Positions 1-10,997 of a stretch of DNA of 64,000 nt are shown here, piece after piece. The notes below the pieces were generated by a model. It was not told the origin of the DNA, made no database searches, and saw only the letters and a list, made by a program, of their open reading frames with translations. Origin of the DNA: Phellopilus nigrolimitatus (taxonomy: Eukaryota; Basidiomycota; Agaricomycetes; Hymenochaetales; Hymenochaetaceae); contig JAJOHG010000002.1 in the NCBI GenBank assembly GCA_021029095.1, forward strand, positions 2,203,647 to 2,267,646, read 5' to 3'. The position numbers and the translations under genes were made by a program. Positions within the stretch are counted from its first letter, which is position 1, and each line of letters opens with the position of its first letter.

Positions 1-186
1 TGAATCTTCGGGCTGCACGCAACAACAGGTTTGGGAGGACGTCCATCGTACGCGTTTGGCGGGGGTTAGCGACACTGCTACTTATAAATGCAGCCGTAAC
101 CGAGTCGCTGCTGATGAATCATTCACATGGAGGACGAGGCGTCGCAGGCCCGCGACATCGTTTGCGCGCGGCTTTCTTTCCCCAAC

Positions 187-410
187 ATGTCGACCGACGC
201 CCCAGACTCGACGCTGAGCGGCTCGTACGCGTACACTGACGCGCTCAAGGGCGTCTACTATGGGCCCGGCTGCCTCGTCGCCGCGCTCCCGAGGCTGTTC
301 GCGACGCTCGGCGCGACGAAGGCGTTGGTCGTCACAGGCAGGAGCCTGCACGAGAAGGTGCGCAGTGCATGTCCCGCCTCGTCGAGGCCGTCCTTCGCGA
401 GCACGGTCCC
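187..410 (+). pseudogene. 5' remnant of an iron-type alcohol dehydrogenase / maleylacetate reductase
   Basis: Translation from the ATG at 187 gives an N-terminal segment typical of fungal maleylacetate-reductase-like Fe-ADH proteins: a SGSYAYTD-LKGVYYGPGCL stretch and then a nucleotide-binding beta strand (KALVVTGRSLHEK). A short helix (VEAVLREHG) is readable in a different frame at about 378-404. After that the similarity stops: no GGGSxxD motif and no metal-binding histidines follow. The family is about 370-400 aa, and only about 70 aa remain here. An in-frame ATG at 127 would add 20 residues but the family start fits 187. A second decayed copy lies on the other strand at 9.2-9.95 kb. In aromatic catabolism the intact enzyme reduces maleylacetate to 3-oxoadipate. 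The family call is fairly sure; loss of function is inferred from the truncation. Confidence 0.65.
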
Positions 411-967
411 GCAGAATCAGCAGGGCGCCGAAACATGCCGGTCCATCCGAAAGCCCGAGCCGGCAACGCGACTCACATCACTTCATTTGGCTTTATCAGC
501 CGCTACATGAATACAGTGGCCAGCAGAGGCTTGAGCGGCCCTCCCTTAAAGCTCGTCACCACGCTTCCCTGAAACTGAGCCCGAACTCTACTGTTGGGCA
601 GGCAGAAGGCCCACTGGATGCTCCATGATGCTCGGTCCTGGAGGTCCGCTCCCACAGGCGCATATTTCTTCGGCATGTTGTCCAATGCCCGACGATTCTT
701 GCTGGGAACTTAATGCACATTCGTATAGACGCGTACATGAGATTACAAGCGAGGCAGCAAAGATCTCAGAGGGCAAGCACCCAGATTTGACGATGTTAAA
801 GTGTCGCAAGGCTCTTCGTGCTGGCGGATGCAGACGGCCGCTTAGTAGAACAAGTCGAGGCGCAGATGGCATATTTACATTACAAACCGATTTCCATTTG
901 TTTTTCTTCTTCCGAGGCTATTCTTACATCCAGCCCTAAGTAAAACCTGCACACAGCGCGTCACGCG
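411..967. other. intergenic, no gene seen
   Basis: Both strands carry only short overlapping frames with no recognisable domain. It separates the Fe-ADH remnant from the 3' end of the GST gene. Confidence 0.5.
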
Positions 968-1953
968 CTACTTCGCAGGCGCGGGGACAGCCAAACCGGC
1001 CTGCACGGCGGGGCGCGCGGCGATGCGGTCGACCCACGCCTTGACCCTGGGGAACTCGGCGAGCGGGACGCCGGTGCGGTCCGCGATGCGCACCCACGCG
1101 AAGGCCTTGATGTCCGCGAGGCCGTACGCGCCGCCGACGAGGTAGTCGCGCGTCGCGAGGTGCGCCTCGAGCACGGAGTAGAGGCGCCGCGTCTCGGAGA
1201 GGTAGCGGTTGATTGCGTAGGGGCTGCGGGCGGAGGAGGGAGGAGGTGAGGATGGGAGAAAGGGAAAGGGGAGGAGACGTACATCTTCTCGGGCGCGTAG
1301 AGGTTGAAGTGGTTCGCCTGGCCCTGCATGGGGCCGATCCCGCCGTGCTGCAGCGCAAACAACGCGTGTCAGACTCGATTGACTCTCCGGAATGATTTGG
1401 GGCTTACTGTGAAGAAGAGCCACTGCAGCTCCTCGCTGTAGCCGCGCGGGTCGGCGGCGGGGTCGCGCGAGAACGTGTGCGCGGGGTCGAAGTGCGCGCC
1501 GAGGTAGAGCAGGATGGCGGACGTCTCGAAGACGGGGAAGCCGCCGTGCGTGATGGCGGGGATGCGTCCGTTCGGGCTGATCTGGCGGTGCGGACAGACG
1601 GTTGGCAGGTGAGGAAGGGAGAGGGATGGAGGGGAGGAGAGGGACGCACTTTGAGGAACCACGGGGACTTGACCTGGTTGTGGACCTTGCCGATGTCGGC
1701 GTCGCGGATGCTCATCGAGACAGCTCTGGCACGGCGCGCGTCAGCGCAGCGCGCCTGCAGCAGAGGCCGTGCGACTCACTCGTATTCAGGGGCGCCGTAC
1801 GCGGCCTGCGGGCGTGTGAGGACACGGTAGGCGGAGCACGGAGGCGGAGAAGCAGCGCACCTTGAGCTCCTCGAGGAGGATGGAGGGCGCCCAGCCGTTC
1901 GGGGTGCCCTGGGTGTAGAGCACGACGGGGGCGTCTGTCTGGGTCGTCGTCAT
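968..1953 (-). CDS. glutathione S-transferase, Ure2p-like
   Basis: Cytosolic GST that conjugates glutathione to electrophiles or reduces peroxides. Six exons (1953-1861, 1805-1780, 1725-1650, 1581-1408, 1347-1283, 1223-968) sum to 690 nt, giving 229 aa, and all junctions are GT-AG. The thioredoxin-fold N-domain shows LYTQGTPNGWAPSILLEELK, then EYEAVSMSI, the cis-Pro region SPNGRIPAI and the glutathione-binding FETSAILLYLG. The all-helical C-domain includes GPMQGQANHF and GLADIKAFAWV. Residue order matches fungal Ure2p/GST-I proteins. Exon 2 is only 26 nt. Nothing appears broken. The neighbourhood of oxidoreductases suggests a detoxification role, which is inference. Confidence 0.93.
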
Positions 1954-2813
1954 CGTTGCGGCTGTCAGGAGTGGTGTTGGGAGAGAGAGCGGGCGTGGAG
2001 AGGGCCTCAGGAGGCGAGATGCGCAGCTCTTTATGGGCGAGCGGGACAGGTGGGAGAGCATGCGAAGTGTATGGATGACGCCATTCGCGATGCATGCTTT
2101 CTCAGCGCATTCACTGACCCGACTCGCAGAGGTGACTAAAGGCGCACGGAGAGCACATCATGCTTTGTAAGAACGCCTTCGATGAGCGTAGGGCGGTTAC
2201 CATCCGTGTATATCCGTATCCGTACCGCCGTGGTATCCGTGCGAAACCCTGACAAACATGGTCTGTCCAATGGTAACGCTAGATCACGTCTTCGTGCATA
2301 CGGTACGCTTATGCTTGTAGTGCTTTCTCACCTGCTGGACGTACACTGCTCGGATGACTGCAATAAAGATAACTCACATGTATTATATTATGCACTGCAA
2401 AATTCAGAAACACGTTTGCTCGTTCTTCCATGACTTACAACTTGAAATAAACAAAAAATGCAAAAACAGATTGAAACCAGGCTTTCCTTCTCCCCCAGAA
2501 AGACCAAGGTCTCAATTTACAGGAAATAGATATTTGTACTGATGTACAATAACTGTTTAAACCATGCTGAGGGCTTGAACACAGATGAATCCGTGGTATC
2601 CTAAGATCCGTGGGAACGCATCCGCGGATGGTGAGCCTTATCCTTAGATGAGCGACGCGCAATTACAAACCATTTTCCCACGAATACAACTCAATCCTCT
2701 TTTTCTCACTGGTCCACGCTCGTGCACACCGCCGTGCACACCGCCGTGCGCAATGCCTCTTCGTCCCCGCCGCCAGCGCTAGCCACATCCCCTCTCCTCC
2801 ATCTTCCACTCCA
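1954..2813. other. divergent intergenic region between GST and ferrochelatase
   Basis: It holds the upstream regions of two divergently transcribed genes. An AT-rich patch lies at about 2360-2560. A TATA-like CATAAAG (minus strand, about 2030) sits roughly 75 nt upstream of the GST start. No ORF with family similarity. Confidence 0.4.
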
Positions 2814-4230
2814 ATGCCCGCCATAAAAACTGGCGCGAACGCCGCTCTGCGCGCCCTCGGCCGCTCCTACGCCGCCGTGCACGCCGCCCCGCGCCCCAAG
2901 CCGTGAGTCCGCCCATCGCCCGCTGCGCGCACCTACTCCCGCTGACCCCGCGCCAGACCCACAGGTTCGTCTCCTCTCGCTCCCGCGCGCCGCGCGCGCT
3001 CACCATGCGCCCCCAGCGGTCGTCATGCTTAACATGGGCGGGCCCTCCACGGTGCGCACACAACACCTCCGCCCGCACTGAAAAACGCTCACGTGCTCAC
3101 GCTTCCCCGCCCAGCTCCCCGAAGTGCACGGCTTCCTCCGCAACCTCTTCCTCGACGCCGACCTCATCCCGCTGCCCTTCCAGCGCCTGCTCGCCCCGTG
3201 GATCGCCCGCCGGCGCACGCCCCAGATCGAACAGCAGTACGCCGCCATCGGCGGCGGCTCGCCCATCCTGCGCTACACCCGCCTCCAGGGCGCCGCCATG
3301 GCCGCCCTCCTCGACGAGCTCCACCCCGCGACCGCCCCGCACAAGGCGTACACCGCCTTCCGCTACGCCGCGCCCCTCACCGCGGACGCCGCGGAGGAGA
3401 TGGCGCGCGACGGCGTGCGCCGCGCGGTCGCGTTCAGCCAGTACCCGCAGTACAGCTGCAGCACCACCGGCAGCAGCCTCAACGCGCTCTGGCGGCATGC
3501 CACGCAGCACGCCGGCGGCAGCGGCGGCGGGGGGCTCTCCGGCGTCGAGTGGAGCGTCGTCGACCGCTGGGGCACGCACGCGGGCTTCGTCGCCGCCGTC
3601 GCGCAGCGCGTCGAGGCCGCGCTCCAGAAGTTCCCGCCCGCGCGCCGCGCGGACGCCGTGCTGCTCTTCAGCGCGCACTCGCTGCCGATGAGCGTCGTGA
3701 ACCGCGGCGACCCGTACGTCGCCGAGGTCGCCGCGAGCGTCGCCGCCGTCGTGCGCGCGCTCGGCGAGCGCCACGCGTACAGGCTCGTGTGGCAGAGCCA
3801 GGTCGGCCCGCGCGCGTGGATGGGCATGCAGACGCGCGACGCGCTCGTGGGGCTTGCGCGCATCGGCCGCAAGGACGCCGTGCTCGTGCCCATCGCGTTC
3901 ACGAGCGACCACATCGAAACGCTGTACGAGCTCGACCTCGAGTACGGGAAGGAGGCCGCCGAGGCGAGTCGCGTATTTTGTTCTCCATTCTCGCGCGCAT
4001 GCTGATCACACTATGCCGTGCAGCTCGGCATGGAGGTGCACCGCGCCGAGTCGCTCAACGACTCGCCCGTCTTCGTGCGCGCGCTCGCGGACATCGTCGC
4101 CGCGCACCTGCGCGACTGCGCCGCGGGCGCCGCGGGCCCGACGAGCGTCCAGATGGGCCTGCGCTGCCCCGGCTGCACGAGCACCGCGTGCGCCGCGCAG
4201 AAGGCGTGGTTCGCGCGCGGGGGGCTGTGA
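2814..4230 (+). CDS. HEM15: ferrochelatase, mitochondrial
   Basis: Last enzyme of haem synthesis: inserts Fe2+ into protoporphyrin IX at the mitochondrial inner membrane. VVMLNMGGPST starts the chelatase core, followed by LPEVHGFLRN, FSQYPQYSCSTTGSS, the catalytic-His region LLFSAHSLPM and the conserved VPIAFTSDHIETLYELD. The C-terminus has three clustered cysteines (CPGCTSTAC) like the [2Fe-2S]-carrying C-tail of non-plant eukaryotic ferrochelatases. Exon 3115-3963 joins exon 4024-4230 in frame only if the intron begins GC (GAG|GCGAGT) and ends CAG, i.e. a GC-AG intron. The first intron is uncertain: a frame-consistent model uses donor 2877 and acceptor before 2965 (401 aa in total), whereas the better-looking donor at 2903 leaves the frame unresolved. 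The N-terminus is Arg/Ala-rich, like a mitochondrial presequence. Confidence 0.92.
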
Positions 4231-4762
4231 CGCGCGGAGGCGGGCGAGGGGACGGGCGAGGGGGCGTGTCGGTTTCTTGAGACGTTGTTTTCGTGCTTTT
4301 TTTTTTTTCCCTTGCATTCGCGCTATTTTGTATGGTACCTGGATAATCGCACATACTGCATACATACATACGCACTACTATGTGCACCCTGCCCGACGGC
4401 GATCGAAGCAAAGACGCGCCGTGCTTTCGCAGACCGTCGGCTGATACTTTCTTCCTTTAAATTCGCCGCTGGCGAGTGCGTATACGATTGTATTTAAATG
4501 CGAATGCGAATCTAGAACTGGATACATGAGACGTATTAGCATCGCGCTGCCTTCCTCGCGCTGCATGCCGGCCGTTTCTCCTAATTCTCCCCATGGCCGA
4601 CTTCAGCAACTCGCCCTCGCAGGGGTCTCCGACTGCCCTCACAAACAGTTTTCTCCGAATCGCTCAATGATCCCCCTTACTCAGGATTCTCGACGCGTTT
4701 GGAGTCATGTCTATCATGTTTATTATAAAATGTTCTTACTACATTCTCGAAAATGTTTGTGT
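4231..4762. other. convergent intergenic region
   Basis: It lies between the 3' ends of ferrochelatase (+) and the FAD monooxygenase (-). A pyrimidine tract with 10 T near 4298-4310 could belong to the ferrochelatase 3' end. No gene seen. Confidence 0.4.
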
Positions 4763-6523
4763 CTAAGGAAGAGTAGGCAGCTCGTATCCCTTCTCCCTGA
4801 TCGCGTTCGCAGTCGCCTCATACACATCGTACATATTCTTCTCCGCATCAAAACCGAGAAGCCAATCCGGCCGTGGAAGCTCGATAGCTGCGCCCTTGTC
4901 GGTCGGTTTGGCCTTGTGCCACATGTCGCGCGTCGTCTCGCCCATTTTCTGCGCGCGCCGCACGCGCTGGTAGCGGATCTTCTCCCAGGCGCGCACAGAG
5001 AGCGGAATGTCCTGCTTTCCGCCTATCTGGAGCGCGGCCGCCAGCGTAACGCCGTCTTCCACGGCTTGCGAGGCGCCCTGGATGCCCGTCCTGGAACGGT
5101 GGCCAAATCAGCTTTTCAGTATAAGTGAAAATCAGGCTGGACTGACGGCAAGAAAGGATGCGCGGCGTCGCCTATGAGAGCAAGGCGTGCGCCTTTACTA
5201 ACCCACGTTGGCAGCGGATCACGGTACACGAGCTTCCAGTCCACGCAGGAAGGCGCTTTGGAGATGATAGCAGCACACCGCGGATCCCAGCCGTCAACAA
5301 CAGCGAGGGCGTCTTCCAACTTCCCAGGAAACGACCATGACTCATCGATGTCGGCGTCATCTCTGCATTCGGCATCCATAAGTTATTTGAGACAGGAACA
5401 AATATTATATGTATACGAACTTGTGAGTCATGACCCATGCCGTTTCGCTGCCATTTTTTGATGAGGATGAAAGAAGATGAACATCCGGGCCTGGATTCTA
5501 TGAAATATTGCTCGCGCAAAGTTCGACGAATGTCTACGCACCTATCCAGCCGAAAAAAGCGTCGCCATTCTTGCACGTAAAGTCTGTCAGTGGGTCTGTG
5601 TCGACTCCCTGCTCGCGGGTATTGAACCAAGCCCTGTATATCGCATACCCAGAGGATTTCGGTTTATCTTCATATCCCTATGAAGATGAGATAAGATGAT
5701 TTGCGATCAAAAACGCCTTGAAGATGACATACCAAAACGAGTGTCCTCGCCTTGCTCCTCACTCCATCCGCTCCGACGACCACGTCGGCTGCTATGCTCT
5801 CGCCGTTCGCGACAACGCCAGCCTCGCCTTTCTCCTCGTCTTCCCAGTACTCTGAGACATCCTGTCCGAGCCGAATATCCACGCCAACGGACATTGCATA
5901 ATCGAAGACGCACTCGTGGATTACGCCGCGGTGTCCATTGTAGCTATACGAGCCGTACTGCACATTCGGCAATTTCTGAATGGTGAGTAACTCCCCTTTC
6001 GAGTTATGCAAATAGAGCTCGTCATGATGGGTGCACCGCGGCCATAACCTGAGAAGATAGTCAACGACTCCGTTCAGCGATAATTTACAGTGTCTGTAAA
6101 CTCACTCGTCGTGAATACCCCAACGCGCGAAGATCTTTCCAGCATTATAAGCAAACGATATAATCTGAAAACGCAACTCGAGTCGATATTGTATCGCAAG
6201 AGTAGACGAACGGCATTACATACGTCGCCTAAAATGAGAACGACGGTTAACGAATTGTGTATAGGCAGCTTATGTAACTCACCGAGGACCTTAAGCTCCT
6301 TGAACTTCTCCAGAAGCAGGACGTCGTGCCCCTTGCGTTTGCACTCGATCGCGCACGTCAGGCCAGCGAAGCCAGCGCCGACGATGACGACCTTGATGGC
6401 CGTCGAGTTCGGCGGGGCGACCTTGTTGAATCCGACGCCTGGGTTCGCGCGCAGGGCCTCCTTCGCGGCGGCGTCTAAATTAGAGGCGTGCACGCCACTT
6501 GAACCTGTCAAGGTTGCCTCCAT
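4763..6523 (-). CDS. FAD-dependent monooxygenase (salicylate hydroxylase-like)
   Basis: Class A flavoprotein monooxygenase that hydroxylates an aromatic substrate with NAD(P)H and O2. Eight exons (6523-6283, 6228-6224, 6164-6106, 6048-5733, 5677-5542, 5490-5421, 5362-5147, 5090-4763) sum to 1371 nt, giving 456 aa. Exon 2 is a 5-nt micro-exon that completes LGD before IISFAYNAG. Signatures are the Rossmann GxGxxG (VIVGAGFAGLTCA), the DG motif (VVVGADGVRSKAR), the FAD-ribityl-binding GDAAHPFLPT motif and IQGASQAVEDG. A 25-residue extension precedes the FAD fold; no clear signal peptide or membrane segment. It is divergent from the OYE gene (537 bp between starts). The substrate is not predictable; salicylate or a related phenol is a family-level guess. 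Confidence 0.93.
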
Positions 6524-7060
6524 GTTCTGCGATGTATGGTACGTGTTGAAAGCGATCGGAGGACAAAATCAGTGCTGAGGATGTCTCGCCACTAATTCTG
6601 TTTTATAGCTGTGTCGCCAGAAGTGACATATGCGTATAGTGCGTGCAGTCGTACAGTGCATGTAAATGTTCTTACGCAGGAAGGCCGTAGCCGATAATCG
6701 CAGCCTCCTTCGTTTCTCATGGAATAAAAGCGCAAGTGTTCTGATGAGCAACGATTGGCCTGCTACGAGCATCGTGTCCTTCGCGACTGAGTCTTATCCC
6801 GGACAGGCATATGCGGCGAGAAAAGAACAACAGCGAGCGCAGTGCGAAGTCACGTACGCCGATTCTTCGGGCCGCGAGCGTGTCCTTCCTTCAGACCACC
6901 GCAACATATTAACATATCTTGCCAATTTAGATGACGAGCTCGAAGTCCGATCGCACATCATGACCACCTCTCGCTCACTAATCACCCCGCGGGGCTAACT
7001 AGAAAGAATATGAGCAGTTGAGTCGTCGCACAGCGTGCATCCTATCTCTAACACGCCAAA
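6524..7060. promoter_or_regulatory. shared divergent promoter region, FAD monooxygenase / OYE
   Basis: This 537-bp interval separates two start codons pointing away from each other. Head-to-head placement of two flavin oxidoreductases suggests possible co-regulation. I see no convincing TATA box or named operator in it. Confidence 0.35.
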
Positions 7061-8448
7061 ATGCCCCACTCAACCGCAAGTCTCTTCCAGTCCGTGCGCG
7101 TCGGCGACCTGACGCTGCAGCACCGCGTCGTCTTCGCGCCCTGCACGCGCTTTCGAGCGGACGACGCACACGTCCCCACGGACGCGATGGTGGACTACTA
7201 CGCCCAGCGCGCGAGCGTGCCCGGCACGCTACTCATTGCCGAGGCAACCCTCATCGCGGCGAAGGCGGGCGGAGCTGACGACGTGCCCGGCATCTGGAGC
7301 GCGGCGCAGGTTGCCGGCTGGAAGAAGGCACGTACACGCGCTCGCAGGGAAACCGGCCGTTGATCGTCGTGGCCCACTTATTTATAACTTGTTATTTCAT
7401 ATACTGGACAGGTCGTCGACGCCGTGCACGCGCAGGGCTCGTACATCTACCTGCAGCTATGGCAATTCGGCAGGGCGGCGCTGCCGCACATCCTCGCGAG
7501 GCCGGATTCGCCTTCGAACCCCGGTGGGCCGCACCCCTACGTCTCCGCGTCTGATATCCCGCTCACCGGCAGAGCCGAGCGCCCGCGTGCGCTCACACAC
7601 GACGAGATCCTAGAGTATATAGAGCTCTTTGGTGCGGCAGCGCACAATGCGGTGCACGGAGCGGGGTTCGACGGCGTGGAGGTGCACGGTGCTAATGGGT
7701 ACCTCGTCGACCAGTTCACGCAGGACGTGTCAAACAAGCGCACTGACCAGTGGGGCGGAAGTATAGAAAATAGGACGCGCTTCGCGCTGGAGGTGCTGAA
7801 GAAGATAGCGAGCGTCGTGGGCGAGGAGCGTACGGCGATCCGTATGAGTCCATTCAATCCCTTTCAAGGTACTCGAAGCAACCCATTGCCCCTTCAAATC
7901 GCTAAAACAAAGAGTCCATCGTAGACATGCGCATGGTGCACCCCGAGCCCACCTTCGCACACCTTGTGCACCGCATCCGCGAGTCGTACCCGCGCTTCGC
8001 CTACATCCACGTCGTCGAGCCGCGCATCGCCGGCGCATCGGACCGCCAGGCGCAGGCGGGAGAGTCCAATGACTTCCTGCGCGCGATCTGGAAGACGCCC
8101 GAGAGCGGGGGAAATGGGTCCGTATACGTCACCGCTGGGGGTTACAAGCCGGAGAGCGCGCTCGAGATTGCGGAGACGAAGGGGGACCTCGTCGCATTCG
8201 CGAGATATTATATCGCGAACGTGCGTGATTCGTGTAGCCAACGTGCACATCTTGAAGAAAACTGACTCAACATGATTGTCTAGCCCGACTTGCCGGCGCG
8301 GATCAAGAAGGGCATACCGTTCACTCCGTACGATCGCGAAACATTCTACGCACCCGGGCTCGCGGGCTACACAGACCAGAAGTTTGCGGATCCGGAAACA
8401 GAGGCGAACTACGAGAGGTTGGCGAAGGAGATAAAGCGTGCAGACTAG
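7061..8448 (+). CDS. old yellow enzyme family NADPH dehydrogenase / ene-reductase
   Basis: FMN-dependent ene-reductase of activated C=C bonds. Four exons (7061-7327, 7412-7868, 7925-8220, 8284-8448) sum to 1185 nt, giving 394 aa, the usual OYE length. The TIM barrel starts with VVFAPCTRFRAD, where the Thr corresponds to the flavin-tuning Thr of OYE1. The substrate-binding pair and catalytic Tyr sit in VEVHGANGYLVDQF (His-x-x-Asn and Tyr). The barrel continues with SIENRTRF and VTAGGY. Intron 1 begins GC (AAG|GCACGT) and ends ACAG; only this GC donor keeps WKK-VVDAVHAQGSY in frame. It is transcribed divergently from the FAD monooxygenase and followed by a decayed maleylacetate-reductase-like copy. 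Confidence 0.94.
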
Positions 8449-9229
8449 CATGTAGGGCGCGCAAATACATGCTCGGAAGCGTTCTTCAATAAGATGAGCC
8501 AGACGCTCGAAGTCACGTAGTTCATGAGGAGTCGGTTGGATTAGAGGCTGCTATGTAATTTTATGGTGCAGGGCAGGACATGGCCGGCCACAGGGATCCA
8601 ACACCAGCACCATCCAAGTGTAGCCTTCAGCGCAATCACGCTGACGAGGAAATATTGAAGTACATGATTGCCTCGTGAGTGCCGTGGTCGTCTGTGCACG
8701 CGACAGCTCCGTGCTGGTCCTTCCGGCCGAGTTGCGATGCGACGGACGGAGCGCTCAAGAACTACAGAGGAAATTCGACAACCGGAGTATCGGCGGAATC
8801 ATCGAGTAATCAAAACAAAGCTTCATTTGTCCGGACTCGAGTGGGACGTCTGTGGAAAGAAACTCGGCCGTCGCGCATAGGCTGTATATATTATCGAAGT
8901 TTGGTACGCCTCTGAGAGCTCTGAGGAGAAAGAGATATGCTATGCCGTGGCACGGACGAACTGAGGAGAGGAGCTCCCTAGTTGCTGTGCAATGAGACGC
9001 GCAGAGATGCTCCATACAGGCGATTTCCTGCTCAACTTGATCAATAGATGCAATCGGTAGTAGAATGCGGGATGTGTTCGCCAGGTAGCCTCATGTATGG
9101 GCTTCCCTCCCATATCCCTTCATCGTTCCCTGCAACCTCGATGCGCGTCGAGATCTAGGAGAAGGTGAAGTACTGCAGGAAACGTTCTCGGGAATCAACT
9201 GGGGAGTTTGTAGTAAAACTGAGGGAAAA
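8449..9229. other. intergenic, no gene seen
   Basis: No recognisable coding segment. Minus-strand frames near 9090-9200 are open but do not match anything I know; they may be decayed sequence belonging to the adjacent Fe-ADH pseudogene. Confidence 0.4.
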
Positions 9230-9952
9230 TGATAACGCACAAGAGTGATATAGAGGCTAATGTGGTACTTCGCGCCGAGTTTGTGTCCGAGGCGCACCTT
9301 GCGGACGTCGCCGTCCGCCAGCGTCTCCAGTTACAACATGGATGATCCTGTGGTCCGTTCAGCTGGACCTTCACGGGGTGAGGTACGCCCTGTCAGTAGA
9401 GGCTCTTGACGGCGACCCGGACCTTGTTCCCGTTCTCGTCAGTAAAGCCCGTGCCAACCTGAACAACACGCACGAAGTCCAGATAAGCAAACAGAAAGAA
9501 GAAGCATAAAACAAAGAAGCAAGACGCACGGTGTACTCTGCGGCACTCAGCGTTGTCGGCACGGCGATGTACGGGAGGAACTGCGCGTCCAGATCGTCCG
9601 ACTCGGCGGCGTGGCAGATGTGAACCATCGCCTCGGCGGCGTCGACGGGACTCCCGCCGCCGACGCCGACGACGACGTTCGCCCCTGCGCGAGCGGGCGC
9701 CCGCGCTCTTGTCTTGATTCCCGCAACCGGTGCGTGCTCGCCGATCTCCCAGAACATCACGCGGTTATGCGCCGTGTTCACGTAGGATGGCCTCGACTCG
9801 GTGCAACACGTCTATCTGGCGGCATGGCGGGTGCGGCGTGAGCAACTTCGGGAGCGCGACCGTGAGGCAGCCGGGCCCATAGTAGACGCCCTTGAGCGTG
9901 TCGGTGTACGCGTACGAGCCGCTCAGCGTCGAGCTGGTGCGTCGCTCGACAT
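9230..9952 (-). pseudogene. decayed maleylacetate reductase-like iron alcohol dehydrogenase
   Basis: Reading leftward from the ATG at 9952, the N-terminus matches the remnant at 187 (SGSYAYTDTLKGVYYGPGCL), but one base is missing near 9933, so the start codon is out of frame with the rest. The KALVVTGRSLHEK strand seen in the first copy is absent. Further on come VEAILREHGA, GIKTRARAPARAGANVVVGV, the NAD(P)-binding GGGSPVDAAEAMV, PYIAVPTTLSAAEYTV, and across an intron-like gap GTGFTDENGNKVRVAVKSLY followed by a stop. A later piece (LGHKLGAKYHI, about 9297-9262) carries one metal-ligand His region. Large central and C-terminal parts are missing. Family call fairly sure; non-functional by frameshift and deletion. 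Confidence 0.75.
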
Positions 9953-9963
9953 GATGGTACCAA

Positions 9964-10231
9964 TCAAGGCAGCAGGATGATTACACGGCGCGGGGAAAGA
10001 ATGTCGCGCTTAAACAATGTCACGCGCCTGCGAGGCCTCGTCCTCCATCAGTAACGGCTCGACCACGGCTGCATACGCCCGCTCGACGCGTACGATGGAT
10101 GTCCTTCCCAAGCTATCGTTGCGTGTGGCCCGAAGATCCAGTCGGTCGACGCTGGCGTATATGAGCGCATCTGCCGCGCCGGCGCGCGCACGACCTCGAG
10201 CTCTTCTCCGCGCCCATTATCGTCATCGAAG
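9964..10231. other. short intergenic stretch before the flavin-reductase remnant
   Basis: GC-rich. The phrase at 10190-10231 reads through in frame into the remnant and may be decayed coding sequence, but nothing is recognisable. Confidence 0.3.
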
Positions 10232-10560
10232 GTGCCGCCGTTCGACTCCACGCGTGCTTTCCAGTGGACCGCGAGTCCAAATGAAGGGTGACACTTGGGC
10301 GGTGGGCTCGGGGATTGCTCACGCGTGAATGGAAGGAGAGCGAAGCGCGAGGGTGGAGGACGTTCGACCTCGAAGTGATGGAGAAGTAGTTGGTGCGTCT
10401 CTGAACTGCGTTTCTCGAAATTTAACTGGTGAACGCGCTTGTGTATAGGTTGCTGATCTCGACGGTGACGCCCCGACCTATCGCGTTCGTCGACTCTGTC
10501 GGTGGACGGCGTGCCCAACCTTGCACCTTTCAGATTTCAACTCCGAAGACCATCGCGCTC
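10232..10560 (+). pseudogene. decayed flavin reductase-like (FMN-binding split barrel) gene copy
   Basis: Fragments line up in order with the intact minus-strand gene at 31.2-32.5 kb: VPPFDSTRAFQWTASPNEG, then HLGGGLGD, EWKESEARGWRTFDLE, and the core strand YRLLISTVTPRPIAFVDS followed in another frame by LSVDGVPNLAPFRFQ. A TGA at 10289-10291 stands where a Trp is expected (the intact copy has KWALGGGLGD), and at least two frame changes separate the segments. The 3' two thirds of the gene are missing. Family identity is by internal comparison and known motif; it cannot make a full protein. Confidence 0.7.
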
Positions 10561-10997
10561 TTAGCTATTTCTCCCTGGTCCGTTAATGAGTTGCTTCTCC
10601 AAAGCTCTAGCAACGTCTTGCCAGATTTCACGTGACCCGCCGCTGCTCGGCGTTTCTTTTGTCATCCAGCCATGATCAAGGCGTTGCGACGCGTCTAACC
10701 GGCATTCATGACGTTTGTCTCGCTCTACCCTCACTATATTGGTGCTACAGTGCATAAAGCCATAAAGCATCAACTGGCTGGGGCCCGGAATTTTGCGAAT
10801 TTCGAATTTCTTTTTTAGTTTCGCTAATAGAAGTAAGCAAAATACGCAATTTCTCGCAGTTTCCCGATTTTTTCACAATGTTTCAAAATTTTCTGAGAAA
10901 GAAATTAAATTAAATTAAATTAAATAATAAATAATAACAAATCACGTGTTATATCTGTTTGTCAAGGTATCCGCAACTTTACCCTGGAGTATTTCTA
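10561..10997. repeat. AT-rich intergenic stretch with ATTAA microsatellite
   Basis: From about 10790 the base composition turns strongly AT-rich. A short ATTAA-type microsatellite lies at about 10901-10925, followed by AATA repeats to 10938. No gene seen. Confidence 0.6.

Noticed and set aside
3093..4280. 395-codon plus-strand frame and 271-codon minus-strand frame over ferrochelatase
   Set aside because: Arg/Ala/Pro-rich shadows of a GC-rich gene whose real frame has all ferrochelatase motifs.
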